Notes: generated by a model not told the origin, from the sequence alone. A DNA stretch of 64,000 nucleotides from Agromyces mediolanus (GCF_014648575.1 NZ_BMRJ01000001.1:434653-498652); one strand, 5' to 3'. Counted from the first letter of the stretch, positions 33,921 to 41,716 are shown. Numbers and translations: made by a program.

Positions 33921-35038
33921 CCGCACCCGTCCGCATCGCCGTGATCGGCGCAGGCACCATCACCCAGTCGGTGCACCTGCCGAGCCTCGCGCGCGCCGGC
34001 TACGAGATCGCCGTCGTCTGCGACCTGTCGCCGTCGCGCGTCGCCGAGGTCACCGGACGCACCGGCATCCGCGGCACCACCTCCCCGGCCGAGGCGATCG
34101 CCGCGCCCGAGGTCGAGGCGGTGCTCATCGCCACGCCCGGCTCGCACGCGCAGCTCGCGCTCGCCGCCATCCGCGCCGGCAAGCACGTGCTCGCCGAGAA
34201 GCCGCTCGCGCTCACCATCGCCGAGATCGAGGAGCTCGAGGCGGCGGCCGCGGAGGCCGGCGTCGTCGCGCAGGTCGGCTACATGAAGATGTACGACCCG
34301 CTCACCGAGCGGGCGCGCGCGGAGCTCGCCGAGCTCGACGACGTGCGCCTGGTGCGCATCACCGTCGCCCACCCCGACGACCTGCCGCAGGTCGACCACC
34401 TGCGGATGACGCCGCCGCAGCCCGACGCCGACCTCGCCGAGATCGAGCGGGCGCAGGCGTACGAGGCCGAGCAGTCGGCGATCGCCCTGCCCGGCGCTTC
34501 GGAGGCGGTGCAGCGCTACTACCGGAACGTGCTGAACGGCTCGGTCGTGCACGAGCTGAGCCTGCTGCGCGCCCTCGGTCTGGAGCTGCCCGAGACGTGG
34601 ACCGCCGAGGCGTTCCCCAGCCTCGAGGGCAGCGCGCCGGCCTCGCTCATCGCGACCGCCGCCGTCGGCGACGTGCGCTACGTCCTGAGCTGGAACTGGC
34701 TGCCCGAGTACCCCGAGTACGACGAGGAGCTGAAGGTGCTCGCCTCGAACGGCCGCCTCGAGTACCACCTCGCGAAGCCGTACCTGCTCGAGGAGCGCAG
34801 CCGCCTCCGCGTCGAGCGGAACGTCGGGCTCGAGCGCCGCGACACGAGCTACGCCGACGGCTACGAGACGGGCTTCCTTCGCCAGCTCGACGCCTTCGCC
34901 CGCTCCATCCGCCACGACGAGCCCGTCGTCTCGGACTTCGCCGGCGCCAAGCGCGACGTGCGCAGCCTGCAGGCGCTCGCGAAGGCCGTCGCGGCCGCCC
35001 GCGGCGAGACGGTCCGCACGGAGTCCGACGCGGCCTGA
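33917..35038 (+). CDS. Gfo/Idh/MocA-family oxidoreductase
   Basis: NAD(P)-dependent dehydrogenase, 373 aa. The Rossmann motif VIGAGTITQSVHLPSL lies at residues 9-24 and the catalytic motif AEKPLAL at 93-99. The domain layout is that of inositol 2-dehydrogenase and glycoside 3-dehydrogenases. With no other IolG-like gene in the window, it may oxidise inositol or an inositol derivative to the inosose used by the IolE-like enzyme. Its ATG overlaps the ROK stop (ATGA), and it is the last gene of the operon before a long repeat region. Confidence 0.84.
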   Translation: MTAPVRIAVIGAGTITQSVHLPSLARAGYEIAVVCDLSPSRVAEVTGRTGIRGTTSPAEAIAAPEVEAVLIATPGSHAQLALAAIRAGKHVLAEKPLALTIAEIEELEAAAAEAGVVAQVGYMKMYDPLTERARAELAELDDVRLVRITVAHPDDLPQVDHLRMTPPQPDADLAEIERAQAYEAEQSAIALPGASEAVQRYYRNVLNGSVVHELSLLRALGLELPETWTAEAFPSLEGSAPASLIATAAVGDVRYVLSWNWLPEYPEYDEELKVLASNGRLEYHLAKPYLLEERSRLRVERNVGLERRDTSYADGYETGFLRQLDAFARSIRHDEPVVSDFAGAKRDVRSLQALAKAVAAARGETVRTESDAA

Positions 35039-35051
35039 GGCCAGCCCCCCT

Positions 35052-35093
35052 CGACGGGCTCGGGGAACCACGCGTGGTTCCCCGAGCCCGTCG
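35052..35093. repeat. 42-bp perfect palindrome
   Basis: The half CGACGGGCTCGGGGAACCAC plus G (35052-35072) is followed directly by its exact complement (35073-35093), giving a 21-bp-arm perfect palindrome. It lies 13 bp after the last operon gene and can form a very stable hairpin, so it may end that transcript. Its arms share the GACGGGCTC core with the neighbouring repeat array. Confidence 0.85.
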
Positions 35094-35104
35094 TTCGGCT
35101 GGCC

Positions 35105-35250
35105 CGCTGAGCCCGTCGAAGCGTTGGTCCGCTGAGCTCGTCGAAGCGTTGGTTCGCTGAGCCCGTCGAAGCGTTGGCCCGCTGAGCCTGTCGAAGCGCC
35201 CCCTCGACGGGCTCGGGGAACCAAGATGGTTCGCTGAGCCCGTCGAAGCG
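35105..35250. repeat. 25-bp-period tandem array of CGCTGAGCCCGTCGAAGCG
   Basis: Near-identical 19-mers start at 35105, 35130, 35155 and 35180, exactly 25 bp apart, with single substitutions (GAGCTC, GAGCCT) and TTGGTC-like linkers. A fifth copy is at 35232-35250. Between the fourth and fifth lies an inverted arm CTCGACGGGCTCGGGGAACC. This GAGCCTGTCGAAG-type element is a dispersed intergenic repeat that I recognise from actinobacterial genomes. It fills the gap between two convergent operons. Confidence 0.85.
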
Positions 35251-35262
35251 CGGGGGCCGCTT

Positions 35263-36036
35263 TTACTTCTGCACGAGCGTGACGTCGAAGGAGTAGAGGT
35301 CGGGGCGGTAGCAGTGCGTGCCGAGCTCCACCGCCCGCCCGGAGTCGTCGAAGACGGTCCGCGAGGCGGTGAGCACCGGGGCGCCGTCCTCGAGCTCCAG
35401 CAGCTCGCTCTCGTCGGCGCTCGCACGGCGGGCGCCGATGCGCTGTCGGGCGACGCGCATGGTCGTGCCGCGGGAGCGCAGCACCTGGTAGAGCCCGTAG
35501 CTCTGCAGTGCCGCCGTGTCGAGATCGAGGTAGTCGGCGGGCAGCACGTTGTCGAGCACCGCGACGGGCACCCCGTCGGCGGAGCGCAGCCGGCGCAGGT
35601 GCAGCGTGTCGCTGCCGAGCGGCACGGCGAGCGCCTCGGCGACCGCCGCGCTCGCCGGCAGCGTCTCGCGGGAGAGCAGCGCGGTCGTGGGCACCTGGCC
35701 GCCGCGGATGAGGTCGTCGAAGAGGCTCGTGAGTTCGAGCCCGCGCGTCACCTGCCCCTGCACGACCTGCGTCCCGATGCCGCGCCGGCGGACGAGCAGG
35801 CCCTTGTCGACGACCTCCTGGATGGCCCGGCGGATCGTCGGCCGGGAGATGCCGAGCCGCTCGCTGAGGGCGATCTCGTTCTCGATGCGGGACCCGGCGG
35901 GCAGGGCGTGCGAGGTGATCGCCGATTCGATGCGCTCGGCGACCTGGTAATACAGCGGGACGGGGCTCGAACGATCGAGGTCCATGAACAGCTCGGGCGG
36001 GAACGGGGCGTCGCCCACCGTCGTCGTCTCTGCCAC
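35263..36036 (-). CDS. GntR-family regulator with UTRA domain, likely inositol-locus regulator
   Basis: A 257-aa regulator. The winged HTH (about 27-90) includes IENEIALSERLGISRPTIRRAI, and the UTRA sensor (about 105-250) includes ALLSRETLPASAAVAEAL and ends RPDLYSFDVTLVQK. I choose the GTG at 36034-36036 with GGAGGA upstream; a Met 17 codons later is the alternative. It is convergent with the PHP-transporter operon. An inverted repeat TGTC-AA-GACA lies 19 bp upstream of the start, and the same core precedes iolC, so it probably represses its own gene and the inositol locus. Confidence 0.86.
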   Translation of the reverse strand: MAETTTVGDAPFPPELFMDLDRSSPVPLYYQVAERIESAITSHALPAGSRIENEIALSERLGISRPTIRRAIQEVVDKGLLVRRRGIGTQVVQGQVTRGLELTSLFDDLIRGGQVPTTALLSRETLPASAAVAEALAVPLGSDTLHLRRLRSADGVPVAVLDNVLPADYLDLDTAALQSYGLYQVLRSRGTTMRVARQRIGARRASADESELLELEDGAPVLTASRTVFDDSGRAVELGTHCYRPDLYSFDVTLVQK

Positions 36037-36054
36037 GTCATCCTCCGAGCCTGG

Positions 36055-36072
36055 ATATGTCAAGACAAATAT
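36055..36072. promoter_or_regulatory. Operator of the GntR gene (TGTC-AA-GACA type)
   Basis: ATATGTCAAGACAAAT (36055-36070) is an inverted repeat with the core TGTC-AA-GACA (36058-36067), identical to the core of the iolC operator. On the minus strand a -10-like TATATT (36073-36068) overlaps its edge, so binding would block the gene's own promoter. Confidence 0.55.
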
Positions 36073-36125
36073 AGATGCTCGGAGCGGCATCCGCCCGGGT
36101 TTTCCGCGGCGGGGCGGGGCGGCTG

Positions 36126-36162
36126 GGCGGGGTGGGGCGCGCGGGCCGCGCCCCACCCCGCC
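36126..36162 (-). terminator. Terminator hairpin after the APC permease gene
   Basis: GGCGGGGTGGGGCGCG (36126-36141) and CGCGCCCCACCCCGCC (36147-36162) form a perfect 16-bp stem with a 5-base loop, 5 bp after the permease stop at 36168. Confidence 0.75.
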
Positions 36163-36167
36163 GGCGC

Positions 36168-37577
36168 CTACGGGGCGGTGACGGCCTCGGCGTCGGCCTT
36201 CGCCGGCGCGAGATCGCCCGTCTCGTCCTCGAGACGCGGCACGGGGCGCCGGAAGCCGCGGGTCGCGACGGCGAGCACCACCACGCCGAGCACGAGCCAG
36301 GCGCCGCCGATGAGGAAGGCGGTGTCGTGCAGCTGCGAGAACAGCGCCAGATCGATCGCGGCGCCCGCGATCGGCACGAGCGAGAGCAGGCTCGAGGCCC
36401 AGCCGGCGCGCTGCGCGCGCGCGCGCCAGATCCAGGCCAGGAAGGCGGTGTTCACCAGGGCGAAGGCGAGGAAGGCGCCGAAGTTGATCAGGGCGGTGGC
36501 CTGGGCGATGTCGAGCAGCATGCCGATCATCCCGATGCCGGCGATGAGCAGGATGTTGACCCACGGCACCCGGAACGCGTTCAGCCGCCCGAAGAGCCCG
36601 CGCGGCAGCACCCCGTCGCGGCCGATGACGTAGAGCAACCGGCTCGACGTCGCCTGGATGGCGAGGCCCGAGCCGAAGGCGGCGATGATGCCGACGAGGT
36701 TGATCACGTTCGCGAGCTGCTCGCCGCCCGCCGCGACGAGCAGCGAGTAGCCGGCGATGTCCGGGTTGTCGAAGTCGCCGCCCGGGTGCGCGAGCTGCAT
36801 CACGAAGGAGACGCCGACGAAGATCGCGCCGCCGATGAGCACGACGAGGATGATCCCGAGCGGGATGTTGCGGCGCGGGTTCCTGGTCTCCTCGCTGAGC
36901 GTCGACACGGCGTCGAAGCCGAGGAACGAGTAGGCGGCGACGGCCGCCGCCGCCGCGACGGCGAGGATCGAGGCATCCGCTCCCCAGAACGCGTCCGCCG
37001 GTGCGGCCGCGGGGCTCGCGCCGCTCACCACGAAGCCGATGATGACGGCCGTGGTCGTGGCGACGAGCGCCATCGCCGCGATGGTGAGCCACGTGTTCAC
37101 CCGGTCGGCGAGCGTGATGCCCAGCAGGTTCACGATGGTGGTGGGCACGATGTTCACGAGCACCCACACCCAGAGCGGCACGCTCGGGAACTGCGCGTTG
37201 AGGTACACCGACTGGATGAGCCAGGCCACCATCGGCAGGAACAGGTAGTCGAGCAGGATCACCCAGCCCGCGAGGAATCCCGCGTGGCGGCCGAGCAGCC
37301 GGCCGACGTAGCTGTACGAGGAGCCGGAGCTCGGGTAGGCGCGGGCGAGCATCGCGTAGGACACCGCGGTGAGGCCCATGGCGACGGTCGCCACGAGGTA
37401 CGCGGTCGGGGCCGCGCCGCCGCTCGTCGACGACACCACGCCGAACGTCGAGGTGACGATGCCGGGCGCCATGTACGCCAGGCCGAAGAACACGACGCCG
37501 GCGAGGCCGAGGCGGCGCAGCAGCCGGCGGGGGTCGGGCGCCGCGGCGGGCGTCGAGGTGGGGGATGGGGCGGTCAC
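36168..37577 (-). CDS. APC-superfamily amino-acid/amine permease
   Basis: Inner-membrane transporter of 469 aa with about 12 hydrophobic segments. The first reads GVVFFGLAYMAPGIVTSTFGVV in blocks, matching the unwound helix 1 of APC transporters; SFLGFDAVSTLSEETRNPRRNIP is the classic helix-6/7 motif. Start GTG (37575-37577) overlaps the nitrilase stop in GTGA, with GGAG upstream. It likely imports the amide, nitrile or amino-acid compound that the upstream nitrilase-family enzyme hydrolyses, or exports the product. Confidence 0.88.
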   Translation of the reverse strand: MTAPSPTSTPAAAPDPRRLLRRLGLAGVVFFGLAYMAPGIVTSTFGVVSSTSGGAAPTAYLVATVAMGLTAVSYAMLARAYPSSGSSYSYVGRLLGRHAGFLAGWVILLDYLFLPMVAWLIQSVYLNAQFPSVPLWVWVLVNIVPTTIVNLLGITLADRVNTWLTIAAMALVATTTAVIIGFVVSGASPAAAPADAFWGADASILAVAAAAAVAAYSFLGFDAVSTLSEETRNPRRNIPLGIILVVLIGGAIFVGVSFVMQLAHPGGDFDNPDIAGYSLLVAAGGEQLANVINLVGIIAAFGSGLAIQATSSRLLYVIGRDGVLPRGLFGRLNAFRVPWVNILLIAGIGMIGMLLDIAQATALINFGAFLAFALVNTAFLAWIWRARAQRAGWASSLLSLVPIAGAAIDLALFSQLHDTAFLIGGAWLVLGVVVLAVATRGFRRPVPRLEDETGDLAPAKADAEAVTAP

Positions 37578-38440
37578 GGGCGGTTCTCCTTCGAACGGGG
37601 GTGCCAGTTCGACGGCTCGATGCGGCCGTCGTAGAGGGGGAGGGCGACGGGGGCGTCGCCCTCGTGGAACTGCGACCAGGGTCGGGAGACCCCGGCGGTG
37701 CCGCGATCGCGGGTGAGCTCGGTGAGGCCGAAGTCGACGACGACGGTCAGCACCTCCTCGGATGCGTCGGGCGAGGCGGCCCGCACCGAGCCGGTGGGGT
37801 CGACGACGAGGGACCGGCCGCGGCCGGTGGGCGCGGCCGCGTTGACGGAGGCGATCCACAGCTGGTTCATGACGGCGTTGCCGCGCACGATTGCGAGCTC
37901 CTGCTCGCGGTCGCTCGTCGCGGTCTGCACGAGGTTCAGGATGACGTCGGCTCCGAGCCAGGCGAGGTGCCGCGCGTGCTCGGGGAACCAGATGTCGTAG
38001 CAGACGGACAGCCCCATCCGCCCGATCCCGGGAAGCTCGAACACCTCGAAGCGGTCGCCGGGCGCCGCGGTCTCGAGGGGGCGCCACGGGAAGATCTTGC
38101 GGTAGCCGGCGACGCGCTCCCCGCTCGGGGCGAACACGAGCGCCGTGTTGTGCACGGCGCCCGTCTCGCCGCGTTCGTAGATCGTGCCGGGAGCGAGCCA
38201 GACGCCCAGCTCGCGGGCGAGCTCGCCGAGCGCGGCGAGGCGCGGGTCGTCGAGCGGGCGGGCGGATGCCTCGATGCCCTCGGCGGTGTCGGCCGGGTCG
38301 AGGTGCAGCTCGGGGAATGCCCAGAACTCGGCCGTCGGATTGCGTCGCACGAGCGCTCGCAGGCGCTCGCCGAACTCCCCGACCTCGAACCGGGGCGCCG
38401 CCGCAAGCTGGGCGAGCGCGACCGTCAGACTCCGCGTCAT
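37574..38440 (-). CDS. Carbon-nitrogen hydrolase (nitrilase superfamily)
   Basis: Cytosolic C-N hydrolase of 288 aa with the full catalytic triad: Glu44 in FPELHLDP, Lys115 in YRKIFPW and Cys147 in SVCYDIWFPE. The SVCYDIWFPE context resembles aliphatic amidases and N-carbamoyl hydrolases more than true nitrilases. ATG at 38438-38440 has GGAGGT upstream. It is first in a two-gene operon with an APC permease and divergent from a TetR gene, probably its repressor. Confidence 0.88.
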   Translation of the reverse strand: MTRSLTVALAQLAAAPRFEVGEFGERLRALVRRNPTAEFWAFPELHLDPADTAEGIEASARPLDDPRLAALGELARELGVWLAPGTIYERGETGAVHNTALVFAPSGERVAGYRKIFPWRPLETAAPGDRFEVFELPGIGRMGLSVCYDIWFPEHARHLAWLGADVILNLVQTATSDREQELAIVRGNAVMNQLWIASVNAAAPTGRGRSLVVDPTGSVRAASPDASEEVLTVVVDFGLTELTRDRGTAGVSRPWSQFHEGDAPVALPLYDGRIEPSNWHPRSKENRP

Positions 38441-38456
38441 CGCAGACCTCCATTTA

Positions 38457-38512
38457 TTCGTCAAAGTTTGAAGAATGAATATACGGGCTGTCAAGCGTTC
38501 GTCAAAAGAACG
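38457..38512. promoter_or_regulatory. TetR operator region between nitrilase and TetR genes
   Basis: TTCGTCAAAGTTTGAAGAA (38457-38475) is a near-perfect inverted repeat, and TTCGTCAAA recurs at 38498-38506, 41 bp away, inside CGTTC-N7-GAACG (38496-38512). On the minus strand TTGACG (38505-38500) lies 16 bp from a TATATT -10-like box, the likely nitrilase promoter. The direct repeats fit two regulator dimers. Confidence 0.5.
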
Positions 38513-38527
38513 TGGAAGAATTGCGGC

Positions 38528-39151
38528 ATGGCGCGACCACGGAACCAGGCGCAGCGACGGAGCGAACTCGTCGCCGTGACCTCCCGGCTGCTCATCGAGC
38601 GGGGCGCCGCGGCCGCCCGGCTCACCGACATCGCCGACGCCGCGAAGCTCACGCCCGCCTCGGTGTCCTACTACTACCCGGAACTCCCCGCGCTCTACGC
38701 CGAGACCTACGAGACCGCGGCGCTCGAGTACATCGCCCGGCGCCGCGAACGCGTCGCGCTCGCCGAGGGCGCGCCGGCCCGACTCGCCGAGTGCCTGCGG
38801 CTCGGCATCCCGATCGCGGGCGAACCGTCGTTCGACGCGACCGTGCTCCTCATCGAGCTCGGCGCCCAGTGCGTGCGCGACCAGGGCTTCGAGGCCCCGG
38901 CGACCGAGTTCGAGCGGGCCCAGCTCGAGCTCTTCGAGGAGATCGTGCGCGACGGCCTCGACGCCGGCGACTTCCGCACCGAGCTCCCGCCCGGGCGCGT
39001 CGCCCGCCTGCTGCTCGCCGCGGAGGACGGGCTCGCCGGGCCGGTGATCACCGGTCGGCTCACGAGCGGCGAGGCGCTCGAGACCATCCTGAGCCTCGGA
39101 GCGGCGCTCCTCGGGGCCGTGCTGCCGGTGCCCGCGGGGGTCGCCCGGTGA
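38528..39151 (+). CDS. TetR-family transcriptional regulator
   Basis: A 207-aa repressor with N-terminal HTH (about residues 9-52: RSELVAVTSRLLIERG, then LTDIADAAKLTPASVSYYY). The C-terminal ligand domain is all-helical and not recognisable further. It is divergent from the nitrilase-APC operon, with repeated TTCGTCAAA motifs in the shared 87-bp spacer, so control of that operon is likely. The stop overlaps the GNAT start in GTGA. Confidence 0.88.
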   Translation: MARPRNQAQRRSELVAVTSRLLIERGAAAARLTDIADAAKLTPASVSYYYPELPALYAETYETAALEYIARRRERVALAEGAPARLAECLRLGIPIAGEPSFDATVLLIELGAQCVRDQGFEAPATEFERAQLELFEEIVRDGLDAGDFRTELPPGRVARLLLAAEDGLAGPVITGRLTSGEALETILSLGAALLGAVLPVPAGVAR

Positions 39152-39714
39152 TCACCCCCATCGAACTCGACGGCGGCATCGAGCTGCGGGCGATCGCCGC
39201 CGGAGACGGGGCCGCGCTCGCCGCGGCCTACGCGCGCAACCGGGCGCACCTCGCCCCGTGGGAGCCGGAGCGCACGCCCGAGTTCTTCAGCGCCTCCGTG
39301 CAGGAACGCGAAGCGGTCGCGAGCGTGCGCCGCCTCGCCGAGGGCACTGCGATCCCGCTCGTGCTCGTCGAGCGCGGCGACGACGGCGACGACCCGGGCG
39401 GCGAGCGCATCGTCGGCCGGGTGAACCTCAGCGACGTCGTGCGCGGCGTGTTCCTGAACGCGCACCTCGGCTACTGGATCGACGCCGAGCGGCAGGGGCG
39501 CGGACTCGCGACCGCCGCCGTCGGCGGCGCGCTGCACTTCGCCCGCCGCGCCGGCCTGCACCGGGTGCAGGCCGGCACCCTCGTGCACAACGCCGCCTCG
39601 CAGACGGTGCTCCAACGCAACGGCTTCACGCGCATCGGGCTCGCCCCGCGGTACCTCCGCATCGCGGGGGAGTGGCAGGACCACGTGCTCTTCCAGCGGC
39701 TCCTCGACGACTGA
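39148..39714 (+). CDS. GNAT acetyltransferase (RimJ/RimL type)
   Basis: Acetyl-CoA-dependent N-acetyltransferase of 188 aa. The family motifs are LNAHLGYWIDAERQGRGLATAAV (strand 4 and acetyl-CoA loop RQGRGLA) and NAASQTVLQRNGF near the C-terminus, as in ribosomal-protein or amine acetylases. Start GTG at 39148 overlaps the TetR stop. The substrate cannot be told; co-transcription with TetR may be incidental. Confidence 0.86.
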   Translation: MITPIELDGGIELRAIAAGDGAALAAAYARNRAHLAPWEPERTPEFFSASVQEREAVASVRRLAEGTAIPLVLVERGDDGDDPGGERIVGRVNLSDVVRGVFLNAHLGYWIDAERQGRGLATAAVGGALHFARRAGLHRVQAGTLVHNAASQTVLQRNGFTRIGLAPRYLRIAGEWQDHVLFQRLLDD

Positions 39715-39768
39715 CGCCACTGGCCTGGTACCGTCGAGGCAGCGCCCGCACGGGCGCGGGAGGACCCC

Positions 39769-40062
39769 ATGATCGAGCTGCTGACGAACCTGCTGCGCTT
39801 CCTCGCGGCCGCGTTCGAGCTCGGCGCGGCCGCGAACGGCCAGCTGAGCGTGCTGCTCCTCGGCGTCGTCGGCGCCGCGGCGGTCGCCGTCGTCGTGCTC
39901 TCGGTCCGCGCGCTGCCCGCGCTCGTCGCGGCCGATCCGGCGGGCGCGGCCACCAGGCTCCGGCAGACCGCCGACCCCTGGCGACTCCTCTCGCAGTCCG
40001 ACCCCGACGCCCCCGGGCGGGCGCGTCCCAGGGCGCCGGGACTGGCGGCCTCGGCCGCCTGA
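39769..40062 (+). CDS. DUF6412-type small membrane protein
   Basis: A 97-aa protein with two hydrophobic segments (about 5-22 and 27-50), a loop with DPAGAATRLRQTADPWRLLSQSDPDAPG split over residues 56-84, and an Ala-rich tail. I recognise this as the small protein that accompanies a second YidC-type gene in related genomes (DUF6412). It lies 100 bp before that gene on the same strand. A link to membrane-protein insertion is inference from this pairing. Confidence 0.65.
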   Translation: MIELLTNLLRFLAAAFELGAAANGQLSVLLLGVVGAAAVAVVVLSVRALPALVAADPAGAATRLRQTADPWRLLSQSDPDAPGRARPRAPGLAASAA

Positions 40063-40125
40063 CCCGCACGCCACCGCGCCCCGGCGCGAGCTGCGGCCCC
40101 GCGGCCAGACGGAACCCCGTTCCGC

Positions 40126-40143
40126 GCGCGACGATCGTCGCGC
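40126..40143. repeat. 18-bp perfect palindrome before the YidC paralogue
   Basis: GCGCGACGATCGTCGCGC is self-complementary over its whole length and lies between the DUF6412-type gene and the YidC paralogue, 19 bp before the latter's GTG. It may be a weak terminator or a regulator site. Confidence 0.4.
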
Positions 40144-40162
40144 CGACCGCTAGGACGCCTCA

Positions 40163-40945
40163 GTGGACCTCTACGCCTTTCCGCCCATCGCCGCCGTCAT
40201 CGACGGCGCCTACACCCTGCTCATGGGGCTCGCCGGATTCCTCGAGCCCCTCCTCGGCGGAGCCGCCGCCGCGGCCTCCGTCGTGCTCGTCACCCTCCTC
40301 GTGCGCGCCGCGCTCATCCCCGTCGGCGTCGCGCTCGCGAAGGGCGAGCAGACCCGCGCCAGGATCGCCCCGAAGCTGCAGGAGCTGCAGCGGAAGCACG
40401 CGAACAACCCGGAGCGGCTGCAGCGCGAGTTCCGCGCGCTCTACGCCGAGGAGGGCACGAGCCCGTTCGCGGGCTGCCTGCCGATGCTCGTGCAGGCGCC
40501 CGTCGTCGGCATCATCTACGCGCTGTTCATCCTGCCGGTGGTGAACGGGCACCCGAACCTGCTGCTCGACCAGACGCTCCTCGGCGTCCCGCTCGGGCAC
40601 AGCCTCGTCGGCACGATCGCGGCCGGCGTGCCGCAGCCGCTCGAGCTGCTCGTCTTCGCCGGGCTCGTCGTCGCGATCGCCGCGGTCGGCTTCCTGACGC
40701 TGCGGGCGGCGCGCCCCGGCGGGCCGCTCGCGGTGCCCCGGCCGGCCACGAGCGCCGCGCCGGTGCCCGCCGCGCCCGGCGCTCCGGCGATGCCGGACCT
40801 GTCGAAGGCGCTCCTGCCGCTGCATTTCCTCACCGCGGGCATCGCGATGTTCGTGCCGCTCGCGGCGGGGCTGTACCTGCTGACGACGGTCGCCTGGACG
40901 CTCGTGCAGCGGCTCGTGCTGCGCCGCCGCTACCCGCTCGGCTGA
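40163..40945 (+). CDS. YidC/Oxa1-family membrane insertase paralogue
   Basis: Membrane insertase of 260 aa with the Oxa1 core: about five membrane segments, a cytosolic basic coiled region (KGEQTRARIAPKLQELQRKHANNPERLQREFRALY, given here as residues about 55-90), the Gly-Cys-Leu-Pro block GCLPMLVQAPVVGIIYALF, and a basic C-terminus. It is shorter than housekeeping YidC and is not in the rnpA/rsmG context, so it is probably a second copy. Start GTG at 40163. The partner small DUF6412-type protein is encoded upstream. Confidence 0.85.
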   Translation: MDLYAFPPIAAVIDGAYTLLMGLAGFLEPLLGGAAAAASVVLVTLLVRAALIPVGVALAKGEQTRARIAPKLQELQRKHANNPERLQREFRALYAEEGTSPFAGCLPMLVQAPVVGIIYALFILPVVNGHPNLLLDQTLLGVPLGHSLVGTIAAGVPQPLELLVFAGLVVAIAAVGFLTLRAARPGGPLAVPRPATSAAPVPAAPGAPAMPDLSKALLPLHFLTAGIAMFVPLAAGLYLLTTVAWTLVQRLVLRRRYPLG

Positions 40946-40966
40946 CCCCTTTCCGACTGGGGAGGC

Positions 40967-41716
40967 TCAGGCGGGGTCGGCGGCGAGCTCGACGAAGCGG
41001 CGCAGCAGGCGCTGCGGCTCGGTGACGGATGCCGCGCCGAGCCGCAGCTCGACCTCGCGCAGCTCGCTCGCCGGGAAATAGCCGTGGTGCCGGTACACCC
41101 GCGCCCGCGCGACGAAGTCGGCCGTGGACACCTCGGGGTGGAACTGCGTCGCGTAGACGTGCTCGCCGACGCGGTACAGCTGCACGGGGCATCCGGCCGA
41201 GCCGGCGAGGAGCACCGCCTCGCCGGGCAGCTGCTCCGTCGCCTCCTTATGGCCGACGAGCGCGTCGAAGCGCTCGGAGAGCACGCCCGCGAGCCGGTCG
41301 GCGCGGCCGGCCTCGGTGAGCGCGAGCTCGACGGCGGCGGCGTCCTCGCCGAAGCGGGTGCCGACCGTGCCGCCGAGCAGCCGGGTGAGCACGCCGATGC
41401 CGTAGCAGGTGAACATGACGTGCCGGTCGCCCGCGAGCGCCCACTCGGCGAGCCGGGCGAGATCGTCCTCGACGCGGCGCTGCATCGCGCCCTTGCGCTC
41501 CTCGGGGGTGGTCACGTTGAACGGGCTGCCGCCGACGACGATGCCCGCGAAGTCGCCGAGCACGAGCTGCGACAGGGGCTCCACGTCGAGGCGGAGGTGC
41601 TCGAGTCGTGCGGCGTCGAGACCCATGGCCCGTCGCACGGCCTCGTACTCGGGGCCGACCGCCTCGGCCTCGGGCCGCGCCGAGAGGAAGAGGAAGGGGC
41701 GGGTCATGTCGTCCAT
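40967..41716 (-). CDS. Class I glutamine amidotransferase-like protein
   Basis: A 249-aa GATase-1 domain protein. The triad is visible: Cys104 in FTCYGIG, and His193 and Glu195 in QFHPEVS. The oxyanion-loop region is VVGGSPFNV. Stand-alone domains of this type, often annotated GuaA-like, hydrolyse glutamine or related gamma-glutamyl compounds. It is convergent with the YidC paralogue (22 bp) and 43 bp downstream of the LysR-like gene. A start 3 codons later (41707) is equally possible. Confidence 0.85.
   Translation of the reverse strand: MDDMTRPFLFLSARPEAEAVGPEYEAVRRAMGLDAARLEHLRLDVEPLSQLVLGDFAGIVVGGSPFNVTTPEERKGAMQRRVEDDLARLAEWALAGDRHVMFTCYGIGVLTRLLGGTVGTRFGEDAAAVELALTEAGRADRLAGVLSERFDALVGHKEATEQLPGEAVLLAGSAGCPVQLYRVGEHVYATQFHPEVSTADFVARARVYRHHGYFPASELREVELRLGAASVTEPQRLLRRFVELAADPA

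Noticed and set aside
35105-35250. The regular 25-bp array as a CRISPR
   Set aside because: The 19-mers are separated by only 6 similar bases, with no unique spacers of normal length and no cas genes.
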